Source: Flavihumibacter sp. CACIAM 22H1 (GTDB lineage Bacteria; Bacteroidota; Bacteroidia; Chitinophagales; Chitinophagaceae). Taken from it: a stretch of DNA of 39,523 bases. The translations under genes were made by a program, and so were the position numbers. Shown piece after piece: positions 28,315 to 37,197 of this stretch. The stretch spans positions 83,177 to 122,699 of the forward strand of contig NZ_LUKG01000005.1 in NCBI RefSeq assembly GCF_001601815.1, written 5' to 3'. How positions within the stretch are numbered: position 1 is the stretch's first letter; every line of letters starts with the position of its first letter. The notes under the pieces were generated by a model. That model worked only from the letters and a program-made list of their open reading frames with translations. It was not told the origin of the DNA and searched no databases.

Positions 28315-28322
28315 TTGCTTGC

Positions 28323-28868
28323 TTATTTACCGACTACCACTTTTGCGAAACGGATAATCTTATCATTCAGGTAATACCCTTTCTCTACTTCATCAATTAC
28401 TTTACCTGCCATTTCCGGCACTGGTATTTCTGTAATTGCTTCATGCAAATCTGGATTGAAGGGCGTGCCAATGGTTTCCATAGCTTTCAATCCCCGGCCA
28501 TTTAACACAGTGCGTAGTTTATTGAATATCAACATAGCGCCCTCTTTTAATGCGGCAATATCCTGGCTGTTTTCCATCTGCTTCTGAGCTCTTTCCGTAT
28601 CATCCAGTACTTCCAGCAATTGGCCAATGACCTCCTTGCCGGCGGTTTGAATAAGCTCCAGCCGCTCTTTCGCTGTCCGCTTCCTGAAATTATCAAATTC
28701 TGCTGCCTGCCGTAGGTATTTATCCTTCATTTCGGCTAATTCCAATTCCAGTTTTTCCAGTTCACTTACCTCCTTTACAGGTTCATTCAGATGGGCTGTA
28801 CCCGGTACATCACTGTCCGCATTAATGTCCATCTCGGTGTCTGTTGGCTTAATATCTTTTTCTTCCAT
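28323..28868 (-). CDS. grpE: Nucleotide exchange factor GrpE
   Basis: [88 protein letters not shown]. Start refined to [10 protein letters not shown] at 28868. Confidence 0.95.
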   Translation of the reverse strand: MEEKDIKPTDTEMDINADSDVPGTAHLNEPVKEVSELEKLELELAEMKDKYLRQAAEFDNFRKRTAKERLELIQTAGKEVIGQLLEVLDDTERAQKQMENSQDIAALKEGAMLIFNKLRTVLNGRGLKAMETIGTPFNPDLHEAITEIPVPEMAGKVIDEVEKGYYLNDKIIRFAKVVVGK

Positions 28869-28885
28869 ATCGTACAAATTGGCAG

Positions 28886-28893
28886 CAAACCTA
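28886..28893 (-). promoter_or_regulatory. Bacteroidetes-type -7 element for grpE-dnaJ (TAGGTTTG on minus strand)
   Basis: Plus-strand CAAACCTA = minus-strand TAGGTTTG, 17 nt upstream of the refined grpE ATG. Confidence 0.55.
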
Positions 28894-29045
28894 GCAATTT
28901 TTGCCATTATTGGCGGAAAACCGCCCATTAGCCTGCTTAGTTTGCCTTGTTTTTTGATCTCGATATAAGGACAATTTTTTTGCCATTGCTCTAATTCGGG
29001 ACAATTTGTCGTTAACACGATGGCCTAACCCTGCTCAATCCGCCC

Positions 29046-29053
29046 TACCTTTG
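29046..29053 (+). promoter_or_regulatory. Bacteroidetes-type -7 element (TACCTTTG)
   Basis: Exact TAnnTTTG match 6 nt before the ATG at 29060. Confidence 0.5.
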
Positions 29054-29059
29054 CCGCCT

Positions 29060-30232
29060 ATGACGAATGTATTCCTGAAAAAAAAGATCAGCAGAAGAGT
29101 AGAAAACGGCCATCCCTGGATTTTTGCCAATGAAGTAGGATTGGTAGAAGGACCACTGGAGGGGGGAGATATTGTGAACCTCTTTACCCATGATAAAAAA
29201 TTTGTAGGAAGAGGATATGCCAATCCAAAATCCCAGATCCTGGTTCGGTTACTGACCCGTAAAAAGGAGGAAGCCATTGATGATCAGTTCTTTTACAACC
29301 GGATCAAAGCCGCCTGGGAATACCGTCAAAAAATTGGGTATACGGAAAACTGCCGGCTGATTTTTGGAGAAGCGGACTGGATGCCTGCATTGATTATTGA
29401 TAAATTCAATGATTATTTTGTACTCCAAACCCTGGCCCTGGGTATGGATCGTTGGAAACCTGCCATCGTTTCAGCCCTGCAGCAAATTTTCGCCCCCAAA
29501 GGCATTTATGAAAGAAACGATGTGCCTGTCCGGGAACTTGAAGGCTTACCCCAGCTAAAAGGCTTTTTATCCGAACCCTTTGATACAAAAATTACCATCC
29601 AGGAAAACGGCCTGAAATTCCTGGTGGATATTGAAAATGGTCAAAAGACCGGTTATTTTCTCGACCAGCAGGACAATAGAAGAGCCATTCAGCATATTGT
29701 AAAAAATGCAGATGTATTAGGCGCATTTACCTACACGGGTACTTTTGAAATACATGCAGCCCATTATGGGGCAAAATCTGTGCTGGGGCTGGATATTTCG
29801 CCTTCTGCCGTTGAGCAGGCGAATCGAAATGCCGCTCTGAACGGGTATGCCGACCGCTGTCGGTTTGAAACGGTCAATGCCTTTGACGTATTAAAGGTTT
29901 GGGCGAAAGAAGGGCGTCAATACGATGTGGTTATGCTTGATCCCCCCGCCTTTACCAAAAGCCGGGAGAACCTTCAGAAAGCTATCACGGGCTACAAGGA
30001 AATAAATCTTCGTGGTATGAAACTGATTAAACCAGGTGGTTTCCTGGTTACCACTTCCTGTACTAACCTTGTGCAACCCGAACTTTTCCTGGAAATTATC
30101 CAGATGGCCGCTAAAGATGCAAAACGCACTTTACGTCAGGTTGTTTACCAGACACAGGCCAGTGATCATCCAATCGTTTGGGGACAGGAGAATACACATT
30201 ATTTAAAATTTTTGATTGTTCAGGTGGTTTAG
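29060..30232 (+). CDS. Class I SAM-dependent rRNA methyltransferase (RlmI-like, PUA plus methyltransferase)
   Basis: FLKKKISRRVENGHPWIFANEV (PUA), ENGQKTGYFLDQQDNRR, VLGAFTYTGTFEIHAAHYGAKSVLGLDIS, DVVMLDPPAFTKS and LVTTSCTNLV. Confidence 0.94.
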   Translation: MTNVFLKKKISRRVENGHPWIFANEVGLVEGPLEGGDIVNLFTHDKKFVGRGYANPKSQILVRLLTRKKEEAIDDQFFYNRIKAAWEYRQKIGYTENCRLIFGEADWMPALIIDKFNDYFVLQTLALGMDRWKPAIVSALQQIFAPKGIYERNDVPVRELEGLPQLKGFLSEPFDTKITIQENGLKFLVDIENGQKTGYFLDQQDNRRAIQHIVKNADVLGAFTYTGTFEIHAAHYGAKSVLGLDISPSAVEQANRNAALNGYADRCRFETVNAFDVLKVWAKEGRQYDVVMLDPPAFTKSRENLQKAITGYKEINLRGMKLIKPGGFLVTTSCTNLVQPELFLEIIQMAAKDAKRTLRQVVYQTQASDHPIVWGQENTHYLKFLIVQVV

Positions 30233-30255
30233 GGAAAGCAGAAGGGGAGAAGGGA

Positions 30256-30585
30256 TTATTTTGCTACCTGGAAACGGCCGGTTTCGATGATTTTTCCGGT
30301 TTTGTCGCGGAGCTGAAAAATATAAATACCCCGGTAATAATCGCTCAGGTCAATAGTGGTTTTAGGCTGCAGGTCTTTTTGTTCATGAACTTTTTTGCCT
30401 AAAAAATTATATACCTGAAACGTGTAGGTTCGTTCCACAAGTTTTGGGAAATCAAAGGTGATTTGAGTAACCGCTGGGTTGGGATAAAATCGAATGACCG
30501 GGCGGTCAGACGCAGGTTTACCCGACTGGCTATAGCCAGCACAAGTTAAAAGCAGACTTATGGATAGTGTAAAAAATATCCTCAT
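30256..30585 (-). CDS. Short secreted protein made almost only of a T9SS type A sorting domain
   Basis: Signal peptide (MRIFFTLSISLLLTCAGYSQS), then IRFYPNPAVTQITFDF...YTFQVYNFLGKKVHEQ...IDLSDYYRGIYIFQLRDKTGKIIETGRFQVAK (Por_Secre_tail pattern). Confidence 0.85.
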   Translation of the reverse strand: MRIFFTLSISLLLTCAGYSQSGKPASDRPVIRFYPNPAVTQITFDFPKLVERTYTFQVYNFLGKKVHEQKDLQPKTTIDLSDYYRGIYIFQLRDKTGKIIETGRFQVAK

Positions 30586-30738
30586 AGTCGATTTCGGGTT
30601 TCAGCGTCTAGCACAAAATAAATCATTTTTTTCAAACATACAATGGCGGGCCGTTAAAATAAAGGGCCCAAAAAATCGTTGCGAATGAAAGGAGAAACCA
30701 GTCCGCGAAATTCACCGACCAGCTTCTCCCACCTCTGC

Positions 30739-31209
30739 TTATTGCAGCTTTTCCAGGGTTTGCTGGATGGCAGCAAAATCAGGAATATCGGTTACCTTAT
30801 CAAGAATCTCTGCATAGCGGATAACCCCTTCTTTATCAATGACAAAAGCGGATCTTTTGGAGACACCTTTCATGTCGAATACAAAGTCTTCTATAAGAGA
30901 ATCATAACTGGCCGACACTTCTTTGTTAAAATCACTTAATAACGGAAAATTCAGTTGCTCTGATTCTTTAAACTTCGCCAGCGTAAAAATGGAATCCACG
31001 CTGATACCGAATACCTGCGCGTTGGTAGTATTGTATTGACTGATCGAATCCCGTACAGAACAGAGCTCAGTTGTACAAACTCCGGTAAAAGCCTGTGGAA
31101 AAAACAATAACACAACATTTTTGCCCTTCTGATCTTGAAGAGAAACTTTGTTTTTCTCAGAATCATACAAACTGAAATTCGGTGCGGACTGCCCAACAGA
31201 AATACTCAT
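30739..31209 (-). CDS. Peroxiredoxin (AhpC/TSA family)
   Basis: VGQSAPNFSLYDSEKNKVSLQDQKGKNVVLLFFPQAFTGVCTTELCSVRD, with the peroxidatic Cys in FTGVCTTE. Confidence 0.93.
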   Translation of the reverse strand: MSISVGQSAPNFSLYDSEKNKVSLQDQKGKNVVLLFFPQAFTGVCTTELCSVRDSISQYNTTNAQVFGISVDSIFTLAKFKESEQLNFPLLSDFNKEVSASYDSLIEDFVFDMKGVSKRSAFVIDKEGVIRYAEILDKVTDIPDFAAIQQTLEKLQ

Positions 31210-31232
31210 ATAGTTTAATTTTTGATTAATTA

Positions 31233-31240
31233 CAAACGTA
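31233..31240 (-). promoter_or_regulatory. Bacteroidetes-type -7 element for the peroxiredoxin (TACGTTTG on minus strand)
   Basis: Plus-strand CAAACGTA = minus-strand TACGTTTG, about 23 nt upstream of the ATG at 31209. Confidence 0.5.
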
Positions 31241-31257
31241 TTTATAAAAGGTTAACT

Positions 31258-31288
31258 AAAATCCCGGCCAATAGCCGGGATTTTTTTT
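31258..31288 (-). terminator. Stem-loop terminator after the second PorP/SprF gene
   Basis: Perfect 11-bp inverted repeat AAAATCCCGGC-caata-GCCGGGATTTT with flanking A/T runs. Lies between the PorP/SprF stop and the peroxiredoxin promoter. Confidence 0.75.
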
Positions 31289-31327
31289 CTTCAGTCGATA
31301 ACCATTTCGGTTTTACTGAGGGACAGA

Positions 31328-32365
31328 TTAAAAACGGGGACAGAAAACTTTCTCCCTGGTAGAATTATCTCTGTTCAGGAAGCCAATATACGTTACAGAT
31401 AGTTCAAAACCTCCTCTTCCCTGACTGGCAGTTTTTAATTGCGACACATTCACATCATAACTAAGCCCGATGGAAAAGGGATTGTAATCAATTTTAATGG
31501 CAGGTATCAGGGCATCGCGAATTCGCATAAAAGCGCCAAAATGCACAATATAGTCCGGCATTTCCGGATCTCCGATTTTATAACCATACATGGCACCACC
31601 AACTATTTCACTGGTTGGCCCCTGTTTGGAATAATCGGCCTGCAGGTTAAAAAATGCCTGGTCGCCCACATCAAATTTTACACCTCCGGAGGCTACCCAT
31701 TTGGGATAAAGAGCTGCGTTTACGTTGCGGTAAAACGAGTTCCTTGGGCGGTTTACATGGTGGTAGGCTAAGCCCAGAAACATATTGTTTTTCTGATCCT
31801 CTCCAAAACTGCTGTTAAAACTTGCGCCTACACTGGCATCCAGGTTGCTATAACTGGCATTGATAAAGGTTTCACCATCAGAAACTGCCGGATTATAGGC
31901 GCCTCCTACATATTGATTGTCGGTAGTGATTTTTGAACGATCCAGCCTGCGTTGCACCAAACCTCCCATAAATCCTACCGAGAGATACATATTTCTTTCA
32001 CTGCTGAGCGATTTATGATAATTTATGGCGGGCAGCAAATGTGTCGTAGTTAACGCAACTGTGCCGGCTTTATCAAACAGCATCTGTAAGCCTGCAGTGA
32101 TAAAATCATCTCCACCACCTACCGGCATTTTATATTCAGCATTTACCGATCCGCTTTTAAAGGCATTGGTAACACTGTTCCATTGATCACGGTAAACAAT
32201 CTGTGCTCTTACATCGCCCGTGAAAATTCCTGCGAGGGAAGGGTTTCTTAATAAAGGCGCTTCATAAAACTGCGAGAAATGTATATCCTGTGAATAGCCG
32301 CTTTTGCTTCCTGCCAATAAGAGCAGCAGTAACAGGTGAATAATATGGTTTTGAATCTTTTTCAT
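31328..32365 (-). CDS. PorP/SprF family type IX secretion outer-membrane protein (second copy)
   Basis: QDIHFSQFYEAPLLRNPSLAGIFTGDVRAQIVYRDQWNSV and FLGLAYHHVNRPRNSF. Start refined to MKKIQNHIIHLLLLLLLAG. Confidence 0.94.
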   Translation of the reverse strand: MKKIQNHIIHLLLLLLLAGSKSGYSQDIHFSQFYEAPLLRNPSLAGIFTGDVRAQIVYRDQWNSVTNAFKSGSVNAEYKMPVGGGDDFITAGLQMLFDKAGTVALTTTHLLPAINYHKSLSSERNMYLSVGFMGGLVQRRLDRSKITTDNQYVGGAYNPAVSDGETFINASYSNLDASVGASFNSSFGEDQKNNMFLGLAYHHVNRPRNSFYRNVNAALYPKWVASGGVKFDVGDQAFFNLQADYSKQGPTSEIVGGAMYGYKIGDPEMPDYIVHFGAFMRIRDALIPAIKIDYNPFSIGLSYDVNVSQLKTASQGRGGFELSVTYIGFLNRDNSTREKVFCPRF

Positions 32366-32369
32366 AGGA

Positions 32370-35300
32370 TTATCTGAGCAGCGTAACATTACCTTTTAAT
32401 GGAACTACCTGTCCGTTATCGCAGATGATTTCAATTATGTAAACATAGGCATCAGAAGCTGCCTGTTGTCCACGGATCATGCCATTCCATCCATCTGCCT
32501 GGGAATTCGCAGGGAAATTCTTTTTTTCGAAAACCAATTCGCCCCAACGGTTGAAAATGCGCATCGACTGTATACGGTCCAAACTTCTTCCTCTCGGGTA
32601 GAATACATCATTTTGACCGTCATTATTAGGACTAAAAGTATTCGGAATAAAATAGTTCCTGTTTTCGCAAAGCACTCTCACAACAATATTGCTGGAGGCT
32701 CTGCATCCATTGTCATCCACCACCGTTACTTTGTAGTTGGTATTGAATTTGGGGTTGGCAATCGGCGTGGGACAATCAATACAACTCAAAGAAGTTGGCG
32801 GCGTCCAGTTCCATTGCACCACATTATCACTATAAGTAATCGGAAGGGTAGTTTCAAAACCTAACGGAATAACAATTTCCGGTACATTGGTAATAGTAGG
32901 TAAGGGCCAAACTGTTATGTTTTTTGAAACAGTGGTAGAGCAACCGAATGCTACCGAAGCCGTTAGATTCATCACAGCTACACCGGAATTGGTATACCTT
33001 ATTGTTACATCCTTGGTATTCGCATTTAAGCCATTGCCCAAAGTCCATCTCCAGATCGTAGCGGTATCCGGAATTACGGTGGAACCTTGTTGGCCCAGTA
33101 ATTCGAACAGGCATATTTCATCCGGCCCGGAAATAACCGGTACAGGTGTTCGGTAAACTCGTACAGTATCGGTAAAACTATTTTCGCAGCCCGTTTCTGT
33201 AGTTACATGCTGGGTTATAACATAGCGGCCGGGTTCCGTAAAACGGTGCGAAGGATTTAATTCATTAAAAACATTGGGTGATCCGTCTCCAAAATCCCAG
33301 CGGCGAACAATTACACTGTCATTCCCAATACTGAAATCACTCAATTTAACATCTCCGTTATCACAGAACTCCCGTACATCCGTGTTGAAAGCAGGTATTA
33401 CACCTTTTACCATGATGGTAGGGCGGCTGCCAACTGCAACCTCACAGTTCAAACTGTCGATCAGCCGAACAAAGGGTCTGTAAAAATTGGGGAAGCGGTA
33501 AGTATGTGAGATTTGGTGCGCTTGCGATGAATCAGCATTACCATCATTGAAAACCAGGTAGTATTTGGTATTGGGTGGTGGCACCACATTGAAGTTTACA
33601 GTGATCTGGTTGCATTCTTCAATAGGATTATAATTGAATACGAGGTCGGTGAACGGATTATAGATGTTTACAGTGCCAATAGCGGTATCCCTGCATCCTC
33701 CATAACCGATGGCATGTAATCTCACGGTATACCTGCCATAGGTATTGAAGAAATTATTGGTATTGGGAAGGTTGCTGGTATTTCCATCTCCGAATTCCCA
33801 GTACAAGGAATCGTAATCTGCTGCAAGAGAGGTGAATTTTGTTTCTAAGGGCGGACAGATAGCAGAAGTGTCTATCATGGAGAAAGCTGCTTTCGGAGAA
33901 AGTATACGGATGTATTTCTCCCGGATAAGAGAGTCCGTACAACCCTGTGCATCGCGCACAAATAATTTCACGGTATAAACAGAATCGGGCCCTGTGTACT
34001 GATGAAGCGGGTTGCGGTCGGTAGATGTACTGCCATCTCCAAAATCCCAAACATAGCTAAGATTGTTGCCGGTAGAGGAATCGCGGAATTGAAGATCTAT
34101 ATCCGGGCAATAAATAGTTTTAGCTGCTGCAAATTTCGCAAATGGTTTGGTGATATTGGCAGCGGCGATTTTGGTAATGGTATCCACACAACCAATATTA
34201 TCGGTAGTGGTTAACTTAATAGCATAGGTACCCGGATTGCGATAAATATGATTCAGCGGTGTAGCGGTGAAACTGGCGGATTCGCCATCGCCGAAATTGA
34301 AATCCCATTTGGTTATTGAACCGGCAGGTGTGGATTGATCCGTAATGGTAACTTCGCTGTTCACACAGCCACCATTATTGGCCACGGAGAAATCAGCAAC
34401 AGCACCCACTACCGTAACCATATCATTAATGGTTCTGGTTATGGTACAGCCATTTACATCCACCATCGTGAGGGTTATATCAAAAACTCCGTTTACAGGA
34501 ACCCTTGTTTGAAAGATTGATCCGCCATTTACAGGTGGCTGACCCTCAATTTCCCAGGTATAGGAACTTATGAATTGGGTAGATGTACCACCTGCTGTTA
34601 GCGTAAACAATTCATTTCGGCAAACAGACGGTTTACTGATGGAAAAATTATTGATGAGTTCAAAAAGATGAATATTGACGGTTCGGGTATAGGTACAAAC
34701 CGGATCTGTAATGGTTAAGGTTATTGGATAGGTGCCATAAGCGGCAAAAGTTACGGTTGGATTAACCTGGCTGGAAGTTTGCCCGTTGCCGAAATTCCAG
34801 GAATAGGTGGCTGCTCCGTGTGTAGGATCCAGAATGGAGTTGTCCTGGAACTGTACCGTAAGCGGATTAGTACAGGAATATTGCGGGGTAAAACGGGCCA
34901 CTGGTGCCATCACATATACCAGGTTGGCTTTTTCTACGGTATCTGCACAACCATTATTATATGCAATCAAGCGAACGGGAAAGTAGCCGGTATCCTGGTA
35001 TTTATAAGCAGGATTTTCAGCTGTTGAAGTTCCTCCGTCGCCAAAATCCCAACTCCATTCATCGGCAGGGGTAGAACTGGAACTAAACTGGAAGGGTTCG
35101 CCTGCACAGGAATTTGTTTTATCTACCGTGAATTCAGCAACTGGTTTGGTGCCAACTTTAATGGCATTGTTAACGGTAATGGTTTCGGTACAGCCCCCTT
35201 TTGTTACAACGGTTAAGCGAACGGTATAAGTACCCACACTTGAATAGGTAACACTGGGCGTTGCAGAAGTACTGGTAACCCCGTTTCCAAAATCCCATTG

Positions 35301-36785
35301 GTAACTTGCAATCTCTGTAATCGTAGCCGGATCCAATTGAGGCGAATAAGTGTACGGAACACAACCGCCTGCATTTCTGTTAAGTAGTACAGGCAATACC
35401 GGTGCTGCAATTTTAATAAAGGCAGGTTTCTGAATAGTAGAGGTACAACTATCTGCCGTAGTCATGGTTAAACGCACATCGTACTCACCAAAACTGGTAT
35501 AGGTATGCGTTGGGTTCTGTTCCGTGGAAGTACTGCCATCACCAAAATCCCATAACCATTTACTGGCACCGCTGGCCTGGCTTTGGAATCGAACCTGGTG
35601 CGGCGTTTTACAACCACTGGTATCGGTGGAAATAAAGTCAACAGCGGGTGGGTTTGTTATGGTAATGGTACGTGTGGTGGTACCTTCACAGTCTGCATAG
35701 CGATTCGTTAACCGAACCGTATAAGTGCCTGGAGTCGTAAACACTTTTACAGGGTTGGTCTCAAATGAAAAAGTACCATCGCCAAAATCCCATTCCGAAT
35801 TATTGGGCAATGGATTACTGGTATTGATAAAGTTTAATGCTTTATTCGGGCAAGAACTGGCCGGCGCAGCAAAACTGGTAGAGTTGCCCGTTACGGTTAT
35901 TGCCTTGGTAATACTGTCGGCGCAGCCATAACTACTGTTAACCACCAGCTTAACCGTATAGTTGCCAGTAGCGGTATAACTGGTAGAAGGATTTTTGTCA
36001 GTGGAGTTTCCCCCATTTCCAAAGCTCCAGGTATAATTAAGTGCACCCGGACCGGTGGATTGATTATTAAAATTGATTCCGATGGGGGTATTACAGGCAT
36101 CCAGGCGGGAAAAATCAAAGTTTGGTGTAACACCGCCTATAATCCGGATAAAACGGGTTCTGTTGGACGTTACGGTACATCCGTTATCCGTGGTAATTGT
36201 TAGGCTTACGGTGTAAAAACCAAGTGTGGTATAGGTTTTAACAGGGTTAGCGTCGGTAGACGTAGTACCATCCCCAAAATCCCATCTATAGGACGTTATA
36301 GTGCCGGGGCCCTGCAAAACGACACCGTTCTGGAACCGAATTACAGCAGGTATACAGGACACCGTGGTATTGGCAGAAAAATCAATTCTTGCCGAAGGAA
36401 ATACTGTTATATAATTGGTTTTAACGGTTCCATTTACGCCTCTGCCATTTTGAACGGTTAGGCGCACCGTATAAACACCCGGAGTGGTATAGGTAGCGGT
36501 TGGGTTCTTTTGATTGGATAATTGTCCGTTTCCAAAATCCCAGGCCCAGGAAGTGGGGGAATTGGTGGATAAATCCGTAAACCGTACGGTTAAACTGGCA
36601 CATCCCTCCGTGACACTGGCTGAGAAGTTAGCAACAGGAGGCTGGGTCTGCGCAAACAGACGACCTGTTGCCAGTAGCAAAAAAAGAAATAAAAGGTTAC
36701 GAGTCAACAAGCTGGTTTTTGTTTTTTCAGAAAGCAACTTGTTTCCAAAGGGATTCGGAATATATACGGATATCAGATTTTTCAT
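32370..36785 (-). CDS. Giant multi-PKD secreted protein with gliding motility-associated C-terminal (type B CTD-like) domain; T9SS cargo
   Basis: 1471 aa. Twelve or so clear PKD motifs (WDFGNG/WDFGDG...NPxxxY) plus degenerate ones. C-terminus YFIPNTFSPNNDGQNDVFYPRG...MRIFNRWGELVFEKKNF...GWNGMIRG...PLKGNVTLLR. Confidence 0.95.
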   Translation of the reverse strand: MKNLISVYIPNPFGNKLLSEKTKTSLLTRNLLFLFLLLATGRLFAQTQPPVANFSASVTEGCASLTVRFTDLSTNSPTSWAWDFGNGQLSNQKNPTATYTTPGVYTVRLTVQNGRGVNGTVKTNYITVFPSARIDFSANTTVSCIPAVIRFQNGVVLQGPGTITSYRWDFGDGTTSTDANPVKTYTTLGFYTVSLTITTDNGCTVTSNRTRFIRIIGGVTPNFDFSRLDACNTPIGINFNNQSTGPGALNYTWSFGNGGNSTDKNPSTSYTATGNYTVKLVVNSSYGCADSITKAITVTGNSTSFAAPASSCPNKALNFINTSNPLPNNSEWDFGDGTFSFETNPVKVFTTPGTYTVRLTNRYADCEGTTTRTITITNPPAVDFISTDTSGCKTPHQVRFQSQASGASKWLWDFGDGSTSTEQNPTHTYTSFGEYDVRLTMTTADSCTSTIQKPAFIKIAAPVLPVLLNRNAGGCVPYTYSPQLDPATITEIASYQWDFGNGVTSTSATPSVTYSSVGTYTVRLTVVTKGGCTETITVNNAIKVGTKPVAEFTVDKTNSCAGEPFQFSSSSTPADEWSWDFGDGGTSTAENPAYKYQDTGYFPVRLIAYNNGCADTVEKANLVYVMAPVARFTPQYSCTNPLTVQFQDNSILDPTHGAATYSWNFGNGQTSSQVNPTVTFAAYGTYPITLTITDPVCTYTRTVNIHLFELINNFSISKPSVCRNELFTLTAGGTSTQFISSYTWEIEGQPPVNGGSIFQTRVPVNGVFDITLTMVDVNGCTITRTINDMVTVVGAVADFSVANNGGCVNSEVTITDQSTPAGSITKWDFNFGDGESASFTATPLNHIYRNPGTYAIKLTTTDNIGCVDTITKIAAANITKPFAKFAAAKTIYCPDIDLQFRDSSTGNNLSYVWDFGDGSTSTDRNPLHQYTGPDSVYTVKLFVRDAQGCTDSLIREKYIRILSPKAAFSMIDTSAICPPLETKFTSLAADYDSLYWEFGDGNTSNLPNTNNFFNTYGRYTVRLHAIGYGGCRDTAIGTVNIYNPFTDLVFNYNPIEECNQITVNFNVVPPPNTKYYLVFNDGNADSSQAHQISHTYRFPNFYRPFVRLIDSLNCEVAVGSRPTIMVKGVIPAFNTDVREFCDNGDVKLSDFSIGNDSVIVRRWDFGDGSPNVFNELNPSHRFTEPGRYVITQHVTTETGCENSFTDTVRVYRTPVPVISGPDEICLFELLGQQGSTVIPDTATIWRWTLGNGLNANTKDVTIRYTNSGVAVMNLTASVAFGCSTTVSKNITVWPLPTITNVPEIVIPLGFETTLPITYSDNVVQWNWTPPTSLSCIDCPTPIANPKFNTNYKVTVVDDNGCRASSNIVVRVLCENRNYFIPNTFSPNNDGQNDVFYPRGRSLDRIQSMRIFNRWGELVFEKKNFPANSQADGWNGMIRGQQAASDAYVYIIEIICDNGQVVPLKGNVTLLR

Positions 36786-36789
36786 GGTT

Positions 36790-37197
36790 CTACTTCTTCT
36801 TCAGATGCAACAGATTTTTCTTACCCTGGACCGTTGTTTCTGCTTTTACATAGTCCCACGTATTATTGGTAATTTTCCATTCTGCATTTAACTTTTTGAT
36901 CGGATCATTTGCATCCGGAAAATTAGTGGTAATCGAAAGCGTATTTACATTTCCCACCCATGTTCCCTTGTCTTCGGTATCCGTTGTAAAACCGCTTAGT
37001 TTCCCATCTCGATAAAACTGAAATGTATAAGGAGTAAATGAATTGGAAAGGTCTATATCACCTTCCCGGAACGAATATATGTACCACTGGCCGTTGGTGA
37101 TAGCATTGAGGATAATTTCCTCCTTTTTGTCTTCGATGGCTTTTTTACAAGACACCAATAGGCAAACAGCCATGCTTATCAAGGCCAGTTTTTTCAT
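36790..37197 (-). CDS. Small lipoprotein, lipocalin-like
   Basis: Lipobox MKKLALISMAVCLLVSCKK, then a beta-rich GQWYIYSFREGD...YTFQFYRDGKLSGF...KGTWVGNVNTLSITT. Four-nt overlap with the upstream peptidase gene. Confidence 0.75.
   Translation of the reverse strand: MKKLALISMAVCLLVSCKKAIEDKKEEIILNAITNGQWYIYSFREGDIDLSNSFTPYTFQFYRDGKLSGFTTDTEDKGTWVGNVNTLSITTNFPDANDPIKKLNAEWKITNNTWDYVKAETTVQGKKNLLHLKKK

Noticed and set aside
29000-29012. GACAATTTGTC near-palindrome as an operator
   Set aside because: A short A/T-rich near-palindrome is expected by chance; no second matching site at a defined position supports an operator call.
28869-29018. N-terminal extension of GrpE to 29018
   Set aside because: The extension is not GrpE-like and spans the TAGGTTTG promoter-like element; [10 protein letters not shown] at 28868 is the sensible start.
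34780-36545. Regularly spaced CCAAAATCCCA repeats as a possible CRISPR or VNTR array
   Set aside because: They fall in one long minus-strand ORF and encode the WDFGDG core of PKD domains. Spacing of ~250 bp and divergent intervening sequence fit protein modules.
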